A stretch of 64,000 nucleotides of DNA from Azorinus chamasolen (GCA_963576725.1 OY755247.1:14572526-14636525), one strand, 5' to 3'. Shown: positions 1 through 11,410, counted from the stretch's first letter. The notes: generated by a model from the sequence alone, not told the origin. Made by a program: numbers and translations.

Positions 1-88
1 TTGATGCAGGGTGAAAATCATTAAGCAGCCAACTGTCCCCAAGATCGATATTTATACCAAACCGAACGTTCGTTTTTATAGAAGTTTT
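1..88. mobile_element. PG-type MITE, right half, cut by window edge
   Basis: The sequence starts inside a hairpin arm resembling GATGCAGGGTGAAA and runs to an end like TATAGAAGTTTTAC, as in other PG elements here. The left half lies outside the window. Confidence 0.45.
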
Positions 89-296
89 ACTATTCTCCTG
101 ATTTATAAACTTTCAGCCTGCTGTCGGTGAATACATGATCACCTTTGTGAACATTCTTGATCTAGATGAGAATAAAAACTGTTTGATACCCTGGTTGTAT
201 TTTTCGGCAGACAAACAGATTATAGCTGATTTTGGAAAATGTAGGAGACGTAAGAATATTTCGCTCAGCCGGCTAAAGGTTAATAAGTCATTAGTG

Positions 297-299
297 CTC

Positions 300-372
<73 letters not shown>
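297..372. repeat. (CT)n microsatellite
   Basis: About 75 bases of almost pure CT. It creates long Ser-Leu and Arg-Glu reading frames on both strands that are not genes. Bases 89-296 show nothing recognisable. Confidence 0.95.
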
Positions 373-374
<2 letters not shown>

Positions 375-379
375 AACGT

Positions 380-641
380 ATCTAAATTCTTTTCTACTAA
401 AAGTCCGATTTAGAGAGGTTTTACTGTACTCTTAATGTCTTAATCTTCCATGATATAAGACGAAGGAAGATGGTTAAATTTAACACACAGGAACTACAGT
501 AAAACCTCTCTTAAGTATCTTCCATCTTGTAAAACCTGGGTCCTAAACGAAAGTGGTAGCTTAATGCAGGATGAACGTTGTGCAGAAAGATCCTGCAGGA
601 GCTTTATTTTCGTCCTGCATGTATACTGACCCAAAATGAAA
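380..641. mobile_element. Two PG-type MITE fragments
   Basis: Bases 380-428 end in TTTAGAGAGGTTTTACTGTA, a PG right tip. Bases 498-641 begin with ACAGTAAAACCTCTCTTAAG and include a damaged hairpin around GATCCTGCAGGAGC, a PG left half. Bases 642-897 show nothing certain and may be the 5' part of the Tc1-like element that follows. Confidence 0.5.
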
Positions 642-897
642 ACTTTACACTTTATTTGTCGGAATATCTGTCTTGTTACCGTACATTTGGATGTAGGATT
701 TACACACGATTATCACGATTTCGTTGTGGATAACGATCATGCAATTGTTTTCCAAAGCTTGAAAAACGCGTTCCTTACTTTGCACGTGCGCAGGAACAGG
801 TGTTTCACTTACAGTTTTTTCACCGACAAGTAATCATTTGATGCTCAGCACTGATAATAAAACGTTCATTTGTTTTACAAAACGTCTGCGTTTAGTG

Positions 898-1530
898 ATG
901 CCACGTCTTTCTCAATATCAAAGAAACCAAGCTATTGGTATGCTCAGTGCAGGGTCAATGGCAAATAACGTCGCGCATCATTTTGGCTTCTCTAGACAGA
1001 CTTTTCATAATTTAGTGAATCGGTGAACCGGTACAACATTACCGGGTCTGTCAGAGACCGTGCAAGACCCGATCGCGTACATGCGACAAAGTTACGTACT
1101 GATCGCGTTATCACGTAATCGTCTTTACCAGCAGTCATTGCTGCTCGTCGTTACGGGGTTCTTGCACAGGCGATTATAAACGTTTGAGGCAGAATCAAGT
1201 TCCTATTCGTGCTCTATTAGAATCGCAACGTGTTCTTAACCCTTACAACGCTGAATTTTCAAATGGACTCTTCCAAAATTCAAATAGGTCAAGCTTATAG
1301 TGAATATTTAGGGATGTTTTCTAAAGAAAAGTGTAACATGACAAACAGTGCAGACCCTGATGAGTGGGCTCCCATAGGAGCCCTCTCATCTGGGTCTACA
1401 CTGTTTGCAAAGGACATTAGTGACTCGGGTCCCGCACTATAAGGGTTAACGCGCTCGTACAACGTTACGTAAATTCAATGAGGCAACGTATTCTGCAATG
1501 CATTGGTAAAAATGGAGGTCACACAGGTTA
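898..1530 (+). pseudogene. Tc1/mariner-like transposase remnant
   Basis: From the ATG at 898 the translation starts MPRLSQYQRNQAIGML and continues through a helix-turn-helix (GFSRQTFHNLVNR), the DNA-binding start of Tc1-like cut-and-paste transposases. A stop follows at once. Another frame then reads on through TGSVRDRARP, and a third has RYGVLAQAII. The C-terminal end SMRQRILQCIGKNGGHTG plus stop is at 1473-1530, matching the usual SMRxRxxxxxxxxGGHT ending of the family. The central DDE catalytic part is missing, and a TTAA MITE (1236-1449) sits in the gap. The copy is dead: frameshifts, an internal deletion and an insertion. Confidence 0.75.
1236..1449. mobile_element. PB-J MITE nested in the Tc1 remnant
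   Basis: TTAA at both ends (1236-1239 and 1446-1449), followed by CCCTTA and preceded by TAAGGG, the arrangement expected for piggyBac-type insertion. The core is GCAGACCCTGATGAGTGGGC pairing imperfectly with GCCCTCTCATCTGGGTCTAC. Confidence 0.8.
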
Positions 1531-2257
1531 GTGATGATTTTTGCAACATCACTTAAAGTATGCAGTCAGAATTTTCTTGTTTCCAAATGCTGTGTGGTTA
1601 TTTTAATTTTAATAAATTTTCATTTCGACCCCTCTCAACTGAATAATTCTTTAAAAAAATATGCAATATCTGATTTGCATCCAATAAATTACACAGAGAC
1701 ATCAAAGTGGCAGCGAATCCTGGATTACAAAAAAAATAACCCGAATATAAATTTATTATTAAAATGTATACTTTTGAATAATTTTGAAATGTAAAGTTTT
1801 CCTTTTGATTAAGTGTACAGCCACCTGATTTCAAACACATGTATGCTTATGCATAAATGGTCTATTTAGAGTGGTTTTACTATACATTCAACAGTTTGAT
1901 AGTATTATGCAATTGTCACCTTTTCACTTGGTATATTTCAAGATGCATTTTGACAGTTATTATTTTGTCTCTTTTGCGTTTGAGCCATTTCGTAAACGGT
2001 TGTGTAACAATTCTTATTTTAATAGCCTTTGCAAATAAATTCGATACTAAATAATTCAAAACAAGAGATTGCTAGCCATATTCTTAACAATCAGGGATAT
2101 GCGGAAGCGTTTAAGCTTGATGCCGAACCGCAATAAATTATCCTGTTAATCATATACTGTCTTATAAAGATGAATACTAGAATGGTGACTTCCACGTCAT
2201 AAAGGCGTGTAACTACGTACGCATGTTTTCTATGTGCATCATTCATAATCGACCTAC
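1531..2257. other. AT-rich sequence without a recognised gene
   Basis: Only a PG-like right tip (TTTAGAGTGGTTTTACTATA, 1864-1883) is recognisable. Short ORFs here are low-complexity and unsupported. Confidence 0.5.
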
Positions 2258-2456
2258 TTAACCCATTCCCTCACATTGACGACTTTTGGCGACTCTGTAA
2301 AATTAACTTTGTGAAACCATTGTGACAAATAGAGTATTTGTCCCTTAAGGACAATGGTTTCAAACTACAAAATTCTAAAACAAATCCTTTTTCTCTAGTT
2401 AATGCTCCTTTATGGTAGAATTGTTCAAGGTAATAGCCTGTGAGGGAATGGGTTAA
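2258..2456. mobile_element. PB-E MITE
   Basis: Bounded by TTAACCCATTCCCTC and GAGGGAATGGGTTAA. Its interior matches the E family (AAACCATTGTGA, TAAATGCTCCTTTTCGG-like, AAAATAGCCTATGAGG-like blocks) although the usual central hairpin is partly lost. The 120-residue - strand ORF across it is not a gene. Confidence 0.8.
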
Positions 2457-2605
2457 ATATGATTTATTTCCAACCCGGCACAATTCGTCTATATTACATA
2501 TACTTGCACTATGCCATGTGCACAGCTTTTGTAAGAAAGGCATTTTCAAAAATACCTGGGTGTCATTGTTTTGCTTGATGTTTGGAAATGTAATGATTTT
2601 GTCAA

Positions 2606-2812
2606 TACAGTAAAACCTCTCTATAACGGCCACTACATTGTGTTAATTAGTTGGTATATAGGGCATGTGGCTGCTTAAAGCAAGGTGAAAGTTAAAAAAA
2701 CGCTCATATAGAGGCGTTCTGTTTTTCTTTCACCTTGCTTTAAGCAGCCACCTGCCTTTAACACCAAATACTTGATTTAATTTAGTGGCCGTTATAGAGA
2801 GGTTTTACTTTA
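2606..2812. mobile_element. PG-B MITE
   Basis: Terminal inverted repeats TACAGTAAAACCTCTCTATA and ATAGAGAGGTTTTACTTTA flank the arm GCTTAAAGCAAGGTGAAAG and its complement. The same family is found at 14308 and 20297. Confidence 0.85.
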
Positions 2813-3220
2813 CTTGTTTTCTAAACGTGAACATGCATTATAGGTAGACAGAGAACGCGCGAAATAATGGAATACAATAGAACCTGTCTTAAGTACCCAT
2901 CAATAAAGAAGTCTAATTATGGGTTTGTAAGCCATCTCTGGACATTCAAACAAATCTTTGCATGTCAAATTATGGGTTTTTTATTTAAACGATCAATTTC
3001 GATATTTAGAAATTGTTTCAACAAATACAATTTAAATGTCAGAATGCTATTTCACTATTAACTCCGTATGAACATAATGTACCATCGGGAAATTTAAGTA
3101 GTTTCAAAGACGTGCCTGAAATATATCCATGTTTTCCTCTGTCTAATGTTTTTAGTTTGTCTCATTATAACTTCTATTGCAATTATGTTGTATGTTGATT
3201 CACAGCGAAAAAAAATTAAA
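2813..3220. other. No gene seen
   Basis: Contains one PG-like tip (CAATAGAACCTGTCTTAAG, 2875-2893). The rest is unrecognised and AT-rich. Confidence 0.45.
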
Positions 3221-3546
3221 TACAGTTGAACTTCGATATCTCGAACTGCAAGGGACCATACAAATTACTTCGAAATAACCGAGGTTCGAGTAATCCGATT
3301 TCTAATCTGAATATATATATATAAAGTCCACAGCTTAATACAGGTCGGAAGTAATGCTGAAAGCTCCTGTAGGAGCTTTCAGCATTACTTTCGACCCGCA
3401 TTAAGCTGTCACATGTGTTTCTAGATATGCGCAGTGGTGCAATTTAGAACAATTCTGTATTGCAAATTTTGGAAGGGCTGAACGTTCAGTTCGTGTTTTC
3501 CTGAAGTTCGAGTGATCCGAGTTAAAGATATCGAAGTTCAAATGTG
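3221..3546. mobile_element. PG-C MITE
   Basis: Starts TACAGTTGAACTTCGATATC and ends ATATCGAAGTTCAAATGTG. The central hairpin is AATGCTGAAAGCTCCTGTAG with its complement. The tip CAGTTGAAC with TA flanks is typical of pogo/Tigger-type elements. Confidence 0.85.
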
Positions 3547-4077
3547 CACATTTTCTATGTAAATTAAAATATCGATACGTGTAAAAAATGGACATTCAAA
3601 TTATTGAATACATGCAGTTCAGTATAAATGGGTGTCGCTAAAATGGGAATTGTATAAATATTGTATAAATGTTGAATTTCTTGGGAAAGGCATTGTAATA
3701 TGTCATGCTGAGGAAACACTGGAGACAAACATATCAGCCGATATTGATAGTGTTCCTCATGCTGACAGCGAATGTGCTATAAGTTGTCATTAGTTTTAGA
3801 GCCGTCTGTTAAACAAAGCATGTTGTAATCTGGATTACAATCTCAATTTAGGAAGTGTTTACTAAATCCACAAGTTCAAGCAGAATTCTTAAAAATAATT
3901 CTTCAAACAATAATGCATTATATGCCCTGGTGACTACAGCTGAACCGACATCTAGCACAGAGGAAACAGTTAATAGACAATTCGGACATTAGAGATGTTG
4001 AGAACTAGTTCAACCAGTCAGTCAAATGCCGACTGCTTTGTTATACTGTAGCTAACGTCGAGAAAATACAATAAGTA
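3547..4077. other. No gene seen
   Basis: Unrecognised AT-rich sequence with no long ORF, no repeat family of this window and no RNA gene that I can see. Confidence 0.4.
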
Positions 4078-4770
4078 AACGCAAAGTACGATAAATGCAG
4101 TTATGTACACGTGAAATACGACTGATGAATGCAGTTATATAAACCTTGTACGATAAATGCGATTACATAAACTTAAAAGTTCAATAAATGCAATTATATA
4201 AACGAAGTTATTTAAAGTATGATAAATGCAATTTTATAAACTTAAAGTACAATGAACTTAAAGTACGATAAATTAAGTTATATAAACGTAAAGTACGATG
4301 AATGCGGTTATATAAATTTAAAGTACGATAAATGAAGTTATTCAAACGTTAAGATATGTAAATGCTGTTGTTTAAACGTAAACTACGGTAAATGCTGTTG
4401 TATACAACCATAAACTACGGTAAATGCTGTTGTATACAACCATAAACTACGGTAAATGCCGTTGTATACAACCATAAACTACGGTAAATGCTGTTGTATA
4501 ACCATAAACTACAAAACTACGGCAAATGCTGTTGTATAACCATAAACTACGGCAAATGCTGTTGTATAACCATAAACTACAAAACTACGGCAAATGCTGT
4601 TGTATAACCATAAACTACGGCAAATGCTATTGTATAACCATAAACTATGGTAAATGCTGTTGTATAACCATAAACTACGGTAAATGATATTGTATAACCA
4701 TAAACTATGGTAAATGCTGTTGTATAACCATAAACTACGGTAAATGCTGTTGTATAAACGTAATCTACGC
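4078..4770. repeat. Tandem array, about 30-38 bp unit
   Basis: The right part repeats ATAACCATAAACTACGGTAA plus ATGCTGTTGT many times. The left part is a diverged form with units ending in CAGTTATATAAACG. Divergence falls from left to right, as in an array that expanded recently at one end. Confidence 0.9.
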
Positions 4771-5006
4771 TAAATACAGTTTCTCTTATATCTTAAATGC
4801 TAATGATTTCCGTGGGAAACAGGAAGCCATAAAACACAATCATTGTAAAAGGCATACCGGCTAGCCCAATGCCAAACGAATTTCAGCATTCAATTGGTTA
4901 CCATTTGACGTTCTTTTTCACGAGTCTTAAAAGAGGTATGTTCATCCTGTTAGTGCGTTGTGACCTTCAATGGCGTCCAACGGACGTCAGCGGATGCTGA
5001 TGCTGT

Positions 5007-5340
5007 AGTTTACTCCATATATACCCCCTTTCTACGCCATTGCAAACAAAGTAGACTTGGATCAGACGGCTCCTATAGGGTCTACTTGTTTGCTTATGGA
5101 ATAATATAGATGTGCTACATTTCTGCCATGGCCAAACTTTCCTCCGCTCTAGTGCAATTATAAAACTAATCTAATTAATATACATGGTGTCATATATTTA
5201 CATGAATATTCATGAAGTAAAGGGTTAACCTTTTTCTAAATAGACATACGTTTTATCGCCTTTGCAAACAGAGCAGTCCCAGATTAGACTGATCAAGGTC
5301 TACTCTGTTTGCCTATGGAATATATTATATAAATATCACA
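5007..5340. mobile_element. PB-A MITE plus adjoining PB-A fragment
   Basis: The first copy (5007-5228) has TTTACTCCATATATA at the left, a core with GTAGACTTGGATCAGACGGC, and CATGAATATTCATGAAGTAA then GGGTTAA at the right. A second copy lacking its right end follows (5225-5340, GCAAACAGAGCAGTCCCAGA core) and shares the TTAA. Confidence 0.75.
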
Positions 5341-5441
5341 TCTTATGGAGGGCGACATCACGTATTGTCAATCCGAGGTTGGTAATGTCCAACGAGGGTT
5401 GACAATACCTGTTGTCGCCCTCCATTGGATATGATATTTAT
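5331..5441. mobile_element. Short hairpin element
   Basis: ATATCACATCTTATGGAGGG at the left is nearly complementary to CCCTCCATTGGATATGATAT at the right. The inner arms GGCGACA and TGTCGCC also pair. No similar copy is seen elsewhere in the window. Confidence 0.6.
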
Positions 5442-5564
5442 TTTATTGTACCGAACATCACAATCAATTTCGTCAGCAAATAGATTTTTCATTGACAACA
5501 ATAAACAGTTTGAAACTCTGTTTGAAAGTTATACTCTGTGCTTAAAAGTCACGGAACAGCTTTT

Positions 5565-6284
5565 TTAGACCATATTCGTAACAAATCACATTCGTAACAC
5601 CGGAAATCGAGCACATATGTATCACATTTTGTGATGAATTTGATCGATGCCGATTTTTGACTTGACATACAATCACATTTGTAACACATCAGATTGAAAC
5701 GTGAATGTGCATCATCTCTCATCACAAAAATGAAACGATGTTCAAATTTTAACAACATAGCTATTAACAAAAGAAATTACTATGTTTTTCCTTTCCTAAA
5801 GGTATATCATTAGATTTATAGTTGCTAAACTATTTGGCATAATGTATTAATTACTCATTTAAAAGCAAATAAAGGAACTAAGAAGTAATATTTATTTAAT
5901 CATAGGCACACATTAACAGCATTGCCTAGGTGTATGTTCACGTATGTGACAAGTTGTATTAAAAATGGAAACTCCTCAATATATTTTAGGTAGGTATCCT
6001 AAAACATATTTGATATCTTTAAAATGTGCTGTTAGGGTTGTGAAAAGTTGAGACATGACCCTCAAGGAAATATAGTAACATAATTTTATACAATGAGAAT
6101 CATATTACTGTTACATGTAACTAACTGAACATTGTCATTCAGGAACTCAACCTGTTACATATGTGATTCTAATGTCAACCCCCATGTCGGACACTCACAT
6201 TGGTAACACATTTTACCTGTTACGAATGTGATCACATTCGTAAAATATCTGTTACAAATGTGATCCGTTACGAATGTGGTCTAA
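5565..6284. mobile_element. Non-autonomous DNA element with subterminal repeats
   Basis: The left end TTAGACCATATTCGTAAC is the inverse of the right end GTTACGAATGTGGTCTAA. Near both ends the motif CACATTCGTAACA or its complement recurs about four times per side, as transposase-binding arrays do in hAT-like elements. The 720 bp interior has no coding potential. Superfamily unknown. Confidence 0.65.
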
Positions 6285-6637
6285 CACATCTTCACACTTC
6301 TATTCATTACACGTCTGGTGCCGATGGAGTCTTTTCACTGTCCAATCTTGACAGACCCTCCTCCGAAATAGTCGTAAAACGCAACAAATCTCAAATTATT
6401 AAACAAAATCTTTTGGCGATCAAAGTGCAAGCGTCGGATGACTTCAGCCGATTACGTCACGCATACAATTTATTAACGCTCTAGGCGTAATGTCGCCCGC
6501 ACGAGGTAATGTAGCATGGAACAGCACACATTGTTTCATGGCAGGTATGTGGAGAATTTGTATAGGAAATGTACGTGGGGTATAATAAGCAAAATTATTC
6601 ATGGACGAAAAGCTACTATATTCGCATATACACTACT
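6285..6637. other. No gene seen
   Basis: An open frame runs across 6200-6484 but starts inside the preceding element and has no recognisable domain. Confidence 0.4.
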
Positions 6638-6993
6638 CCCTCTCTACAACGACACCCTTTGGGATACGAAGATTGTATGTGTTGTTCAGAGGGAGTTGTT
6701 ATAGGGAGGGGAAATCAAACATAATTAGCTTGTTTGCAGATCCCCAGATAAGGTGTATTTCGAGAACTAAAACCGTTATGCCTCCATCAAACCCTATGTT
6801 GTGACCACTCTTTAGAATCGTCACAAAGTGACGATTTTAAAGAGTGGTCACAACATAGGGTTTGGTGGAGGCATAAAGAAAATACGATGGGAAAAAGTTG
6901 TTTCTGGAGCCTTGTTGTTTCGGAAACAGTGACATGCGTTGTTGTAAGGAGGGAATCGTTATTGAGAGGGCCGTTGTAGGGAGGGAACACTGT
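6638..6993. mobile_element. PG-like MITE variant interrupted by family F core
   Basis: The ends are CTCCCTCTCTACAACGACAC and GGCCGTTGTAGGGAGGGAAC, followed by ACTGTA. The centre (6770-6880) is a long family F hairpin, GTTGTGACCACTCTTTAGAA with its complement. F appears inserted in the older element. Confidence 0.65.
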
Positions 6994-7174
6994 ACACTAA
7001 ACATTTTGCAAGTTGTACAAACACATTAAACTGTGTAAATAAAACATAGAGCTTACACTAAACTACAAAATCGAATATTTCTAATGATCACGTATATACT
7101 TTCAGGTCAAATAATTTAGAAACCCAAAAGGACAGACATGTAAAATATTTTTAAAATGCCCGACCTTGACATTT

Positions 7175-7212
7175 AACTTTTTCATGCGAGGAAGCCTTCC
7201 GGCTGGTCAAAG
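7175..7212 (+). mobile_element. SINE core fragment
   Basis: CATGCGAGGAAGCCTTCCGG followed by CTGG matches the central block of the SINEs at 30926 and 48675. It is cut on its right by the PB-E MITE. Bases 6994-7174 hold nothing recognised. Confidence 0.55.
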
Positions 7213-7214
7213 AA

Positions 7215-7454
7215 AAAGACCATTCCCTCATATTGACGCCTTTTGACGTCTCTGTAAAAGTCACTTTTTGCAACCATTGTGATATATAGAGCATTTGCTC
7301 CATATGAGCAAACTGCTCTATTTATTACAATGTTTTCTAAAATACACATTTCTAAATTTTCCCTTTTGTCTAATAAATGCTTGTTTTTAGTAGACATGTT
7401 CAAAGCAGTTGGGTCTTAAAATAGCCTGTTAGGTAATGGTGTGTGATGGATTAA
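7215..7454. mobile_element. PB-E MITE, degraded
   Basis: CCATTCCCTCATATTGACGC at the left and GTAATGGTGTGTGATGGATTAA at the right, with GAGCATTTGCTCCATATGAG in the middle. It shares its right TTAA with the next MITE. Confidence 0.75.
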
Positions 7455-7672
7455 CATTTTACTCCATAAAAACGCCTTTCTACGTATTTGCAAATAGAGA
7501 AGACCCAGATCAAACGGCTTCCTGGTGAAGCCGTCTGATCTGGGTCCGCTCTGTTTATGGAATTATACAATGGCCAAAATTTCCTGCGTTTTTGTGCCAT
7601 TACAAAACATGATCTCATTATTATTCATAATGTCATTATTCTTACAATAATATTTATGGTGTAAAGTGTTAA
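7451..7672. mobile_element. PB-A MITE
   Basis: TTAA at 7451-7454 and 7669-7672. Core GAAGACCCAGATCAAACGGC pairs with GCCGTCTGATCTGGGTCCGC. A second, heavily degraded A-like copy follows (about 7669-7930, with CAGACAACCCCTAC). Confidence 0.8.
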
Positions 7673-7971
7673 CCCTTTCACTAAGTAACCTTTATACATG
7701 GATTGCTCACTTTATGGATATTCATTGTGTAATAGGTTTATAACGTATATGTTTACAGGGGAGGAAATTTTGCTTTGACAAAAACTGAAGAGATAAGAAC
7801 TATAAAATTTCATCAGCAAACAAGTCATACCCTGATCAGACAACCCCTACAATGGGCACCTGTGTGATCTTGGTCCTCTAATTTTATTGGCGTGATTATG
7901 CTTTTATATGAGGGAAATCGCTAAACCGAGATTAAAGTTAACCCTCTCTAATCCAAGCATATTAACCTTTA

Positions 7972-8175
7972 GCCTGCTGAGCAAATTATTTTTACAGAAC
8001 TTTGCACCTACTACATTTTCAAACTTCAAGCTATAATGAATTTGTCGACCAAAATGCAATCCGGGTGTCAAACAGTTTTGATCCTGATGAGACGCCTAGT
8101 TACTAGGGGTCTCATCTGGATCCAAACTGTTTGCATATGTATTCACCCATCCGCCCATAGCAGACTAAAGGTTAA
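7972..8175. mobile_element. PB-G MITE
   Basis: TTAACCTTTAGCCTGCTGAG and CAGACTAAAGGTTAA are inverted ends. Core GATCCTGATGAGACGCC with GGTCTCATCTGGATCC. Confidence 0.8.
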
Positions 8176-8187
8176 TATGTGCCTATA

Positions 8188-8294
8188 TCAGTCTTTAAGA
8201 CAGTTTCCAGCTAAATACGTGGTGAATGTCATACAGAAAGCCATCTTGTCATCTTTCTGCATGACATTCATCCTGCATCAAACAAGCTTTACTG
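8188..8294. mobile_element. PG-type MITE fragment
   Basis: The arm GTGAATGTCATACAGAAAGC pairs with TTTCTGCATGACATTCATCC. The right tip is GCTTTACTGTA and the left tip is lost. Confidence 0.6.
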
Positions 8295-8467
8295 TAATTC
8301 ATTTCGCTTGTTACTGAATTAAGACGTTGGATCGCCGGGTCTTAAAATCGTTATTAGAACGTAAGGACATTTTATTTGCATTCAAATAGGTTATATGCAC
8401 TGATTATTATGGAATGTGTGTATATCATCATTACATCTTAAGACATTTGGTGATAATTAGTTTACTT

Positions 8468-8650
8468 AACCTTTGCAAACAGGATGGACCCATATCAGAC
8501 GGCTCCTGTAGGAGCTTATTAACCATATTCTTGCTTCTGCGATGGTTAAACATTATCGATGTCATATAACAGAATAAAAGTTATTCTAATTAATATTCAA
8601 GAAGTCGTGAACAGTATTCATAAGTATCTATGAGGTAAATGGTTTATACT
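8468..8650. mobile_element. PB-A MITE, truncated
   Basis: CAAACAGGATGGACCCATATCAGACGGCTC-like left arm without its partner arm, followed by the A-family right side. Confidence 0.55.
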
Positions 8651-8734
8651 TTAAACCAAAATGTCGAATACGTACTTAGTATTAAATATCTATCTCCCAT
8701 GATGATATATACATGTAGACATACTAGGGTTGAA

Positions 8735-8984
8735 TTAACCCTTCCCCTGTTCTATGTTTATTCCAAATTTCATTACCTACTCAATATTCATGGACAAAAT
8801 AGTTATAATGAAATATGACAGGTGGAATATTGTAGCCGTTCTAGAAATTTAAGAAACAGATCTTTCAAATTCTATTATCAAACAGAGCAGATCCATAGCA
8901 GACGGCTTCTATAGGAGCCGTCTGATCTGGGTCTACTCTGTTTGCAAATGCTTGAAAATAGGTTTATATGAAGGAAAGGGTTAA
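8735..8984. mobile_element. PB-A MITE
   Basis: TTAACCCTTCCCCTG at the left and GGAAAGGGTTAA at the right. Core GCAGATCCATAGCAGACGGC pairs with GCCGTCTGATCTGGGTCTAC. Confidence 0.85.
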
Positions 8985-9052
8985 AAGACCCTGAATGTAA
9001 ACTCCTGTTCGCTTAGTACTGGACTACAGTTGTTGTTTTTGTAACATACATC

Positions 9053-9250
9053 ATATAAAGGTCCAGATAAGATGCGTAATTTAACACTTTTTCAAGAACC
9101 CCTCCTTCATTACTCCACCAAAGCCGATGTTGTAACTACTCTTTAGAATCGTCTCTTCGAGACGATTCTAAAGAGTAGTTACAACATAGGGTTTGGTTGA
9201 GAAATGACGACTTTACTATTTGAGCACGCACTGTTCTCTGTTGCTCTGAA
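9053..9250. mobile_element. Family F MITE
   Basis: Left end CCAGATAAGATGCGTAA. The hairpin ACTCTTTAGAATCGTCTC plus its complement extends outward to GTTGTAAC / GTTACAAC. Bases 9251-9725 next to it are AT-rich with nothing recognised. Confidence 0.8.
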
Positions 9251-9725
9251 CTGTAATATTTTATTTTAGTTAAATGTCCGATGTTTATATCCTGCTTATT
9301 TCATTTAATTCGTGATGCTTTAGACAGATGTTTCACTTGGCAAACTATATCCGAATTTTTCGACCGTGTTTCCTAACGGTAATATTTTAAACACAATTTT
9401 CAAACATCAGATTTAATGAAAAAACAAATATAATTTATTACAAACGTTTTCATTACAATTTAAATTTTAATAACACAAAACCAAACGCCAAGGGAAGCGA
9501 ACTAATTAATAGTAATGATAAATCAACATTTAGATACAAGATACAGGATCAGTGGTCTCCTTTGGCAAAAAGTGTACAAAAAAAGAAAACAACTTAGTTC
9601 TCTCCTTTGTTTCTTGTCTTCACAGAGAACGTCACGGACGTCTGGATATTCGAAAGATAGGATAGTTGTGAGATGCATTTCGACCACCAAGAAACCAAAC
9701 GCTAACTGTAAGTAAATTATCCAAA

Positions 9726-10049
9726 TACAGTTCAACCTCGATATCTCGAACATCAAGGGACTATATAATTTAGTTCGAGATAACAGAAGTTCGAGTTATC
9801 CGATTTGTAATCTGGACAATTTCTCATGTTCATAGCTTAATGCAGGTCTACAGTAATGCTGAAAGCTCCTGCAGGAGCTTTCAGCATTACTGTAGACGTG
9901 CATTAAGCTGTAAAATGTGTTTCTAGATATGGGTAGTGATACATTTAAGAGCAATTCTGTACTGTAAGATTTTGGGAGGACCGAACTTTTAGTTCGAGTT
10001 ATCCCGAAGTTCGAGTTATCCGAGTTCGAGATATCGAAGTCCAACTGTA
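9726..10049. mobile_element. PG-C MITE
   Basis: TACAGTTCAACCTCGATATC to GATATCGAAGTCCAACTGTA. Perfect centre AATGCTGAAAGCTCCTGCAG with complement. Confidence 0.9.
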
Positions 10050-10097
10050 ATTGAAATTAGTATTTCTAGAACACTCCTGTTTGAAACAAAATAATTA

Positions 10098-10348
10098 TCT
10101 TGAATCCTGTATTCCATTTTGCCTTTCTATGCCTTTGCAAACAGAGTAGACCCAGATCAGACGGCTCCTATAGGAACAGTCTGATCAGGGTCTGCTCTGT
10201 TTGCTTATGATATAATATAGATATGATGTTACAGGTTCTTTCATGCCCAGCTATTTTTGTGCCCCATGTTCTATTATAATACATTAATTTAATTAATATT
10301 CATGACGTCATTATTTCTTTCATGAATATTCATGGAGGAAAGGTTTAA
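10098..10348. mobile_element. PB-A MITE
   Basis: The right end ATGGAGGAAAGGTTTAA has a TTAA and the left end has lost its TTAA. Core GTAGACCCAGATCAGACGGC. Carries CATGACGTCATTATTTC near 10302. Confidence 0.75.
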
Positions 10349-10349
10349 A

Positions 10350-10590
10350 CAGTTTCGCTCTTGAAGAATCGTGTAAGAAATAATGACTCGCGTCATAAAT
10401 ACTTAGGTGATGTATTAAATTATGACACATGTACACAGAATGGGTGGTAAAAAACTGAAAGTGATTATATTATAAATCCATAAACAAACAGAGCAGACCC
10501 TGATCATAGGAGTCATCAGATTTGAGTCTACTCTGAGTTTAAAGGCTTGAAAAAAAGCGTTTATATGAGGGAAATGATTAAATGATGATA
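10350..10590. mobile_element. PB-A MITE, degraded
   Basis: Core GCAGACCCTGATCATAGGAG with a shortened partner arm, and right end TATGAGGGAAATGATTAA. Confidence 0.6.
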
Positions 10591-10705
10591 GGGGATTGGT
10601 TTATTCAGTTAAATTTCACTTGAAATTGATTATGCCAAGATATTTCGTTGTTGATTGATAAAATTTCCATTAATTTAAGATAATTGAGACGTTTTAAGTG
10701 TGCGC

Positions 10706-10956
10706 TTAACCCTGTCCAATATTTATGTTAGGAATAATGACATCATGAATATTTATAAGCTGAATCTTTATGATTACATTTGCACACGGGATGTTTTTGG
10801 CCCAAGCAGAAACTGTAGAATCAGATCTATATTATATTATACTATAAGCAAACAGAGCAGAACCTGATCAGACGGCTCCTGTAGGAGCCGTCTGATCTGG
10901 ATCTGCTCTGTTTACAGATGCAAGAATAGGCGTTGTAAATATGAAATAAAGGTTAA
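10706..10956. mobile_element. PB-A MITE
   Basis: TTAA at both ends. Core GACGGCTCCTGTAGGAGCCG. Inner arms GCAAACAGAGCAGAACCTGA and its near complement. Confidence 0.85.
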
Positions 10957-11204
10957 AATAATAAGAAGGGGAAAAAACAATCAGACAAACTATGTTAGTG
11001 ACATTACAGAGTTAAATTAGGACACGTTTTACGCCGTGTTTGTTCGTAATTACTTCTTTCTAAACAATTTCTTGAGATCGTAATCCGATTTGTTGTTTAA
11101 ACAACGGGTGAAAAGGCTATATTATTACTGCCGTTTTTTTTACAATGGCGTCATACGTGTTTTACGTATGCAGCTGTATATCATAACATTTTAACTTGAT
11201 AGAA

Positions 11205-11410
11205 TCTAACCCCCACCCCCTTTGCAAACAGGGTGTAACCAGATTAGGCGGCTCCTGTAAGACCCGTCCGAACAAGGTCTATTCTGTACGCCTATCAGAT
11301 AATGTACAGTGTCTACCATGATAACAAATCTGGTGTTTATATGCCATTAGAATATAATTAATAATATAGAAGTATTTATGACGTCATTATTCTTTACATT
11401 ACAGGCAAAC
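11205..11410. mobile_element. PB-A MITE, degraded
   Basis: TTTGCAAACAGGGTGTAACC and the A-family TATTTATGACGTCATTATTC block remain. The termini are lost. Confidence 0.6.

Noticed and set aside
113..413. ORFs rich in Arg-Glu or Ser-Leu
   Set aside because: Translations of the (CT)n microsatellite.
2606..2812. Perfect hairpins considered as microRNA genes or terminators
   Set aside because: They occur in many dispersed copies with transposon ends, so they are MITE cores. Small RNA production cannot be judged from sequence.
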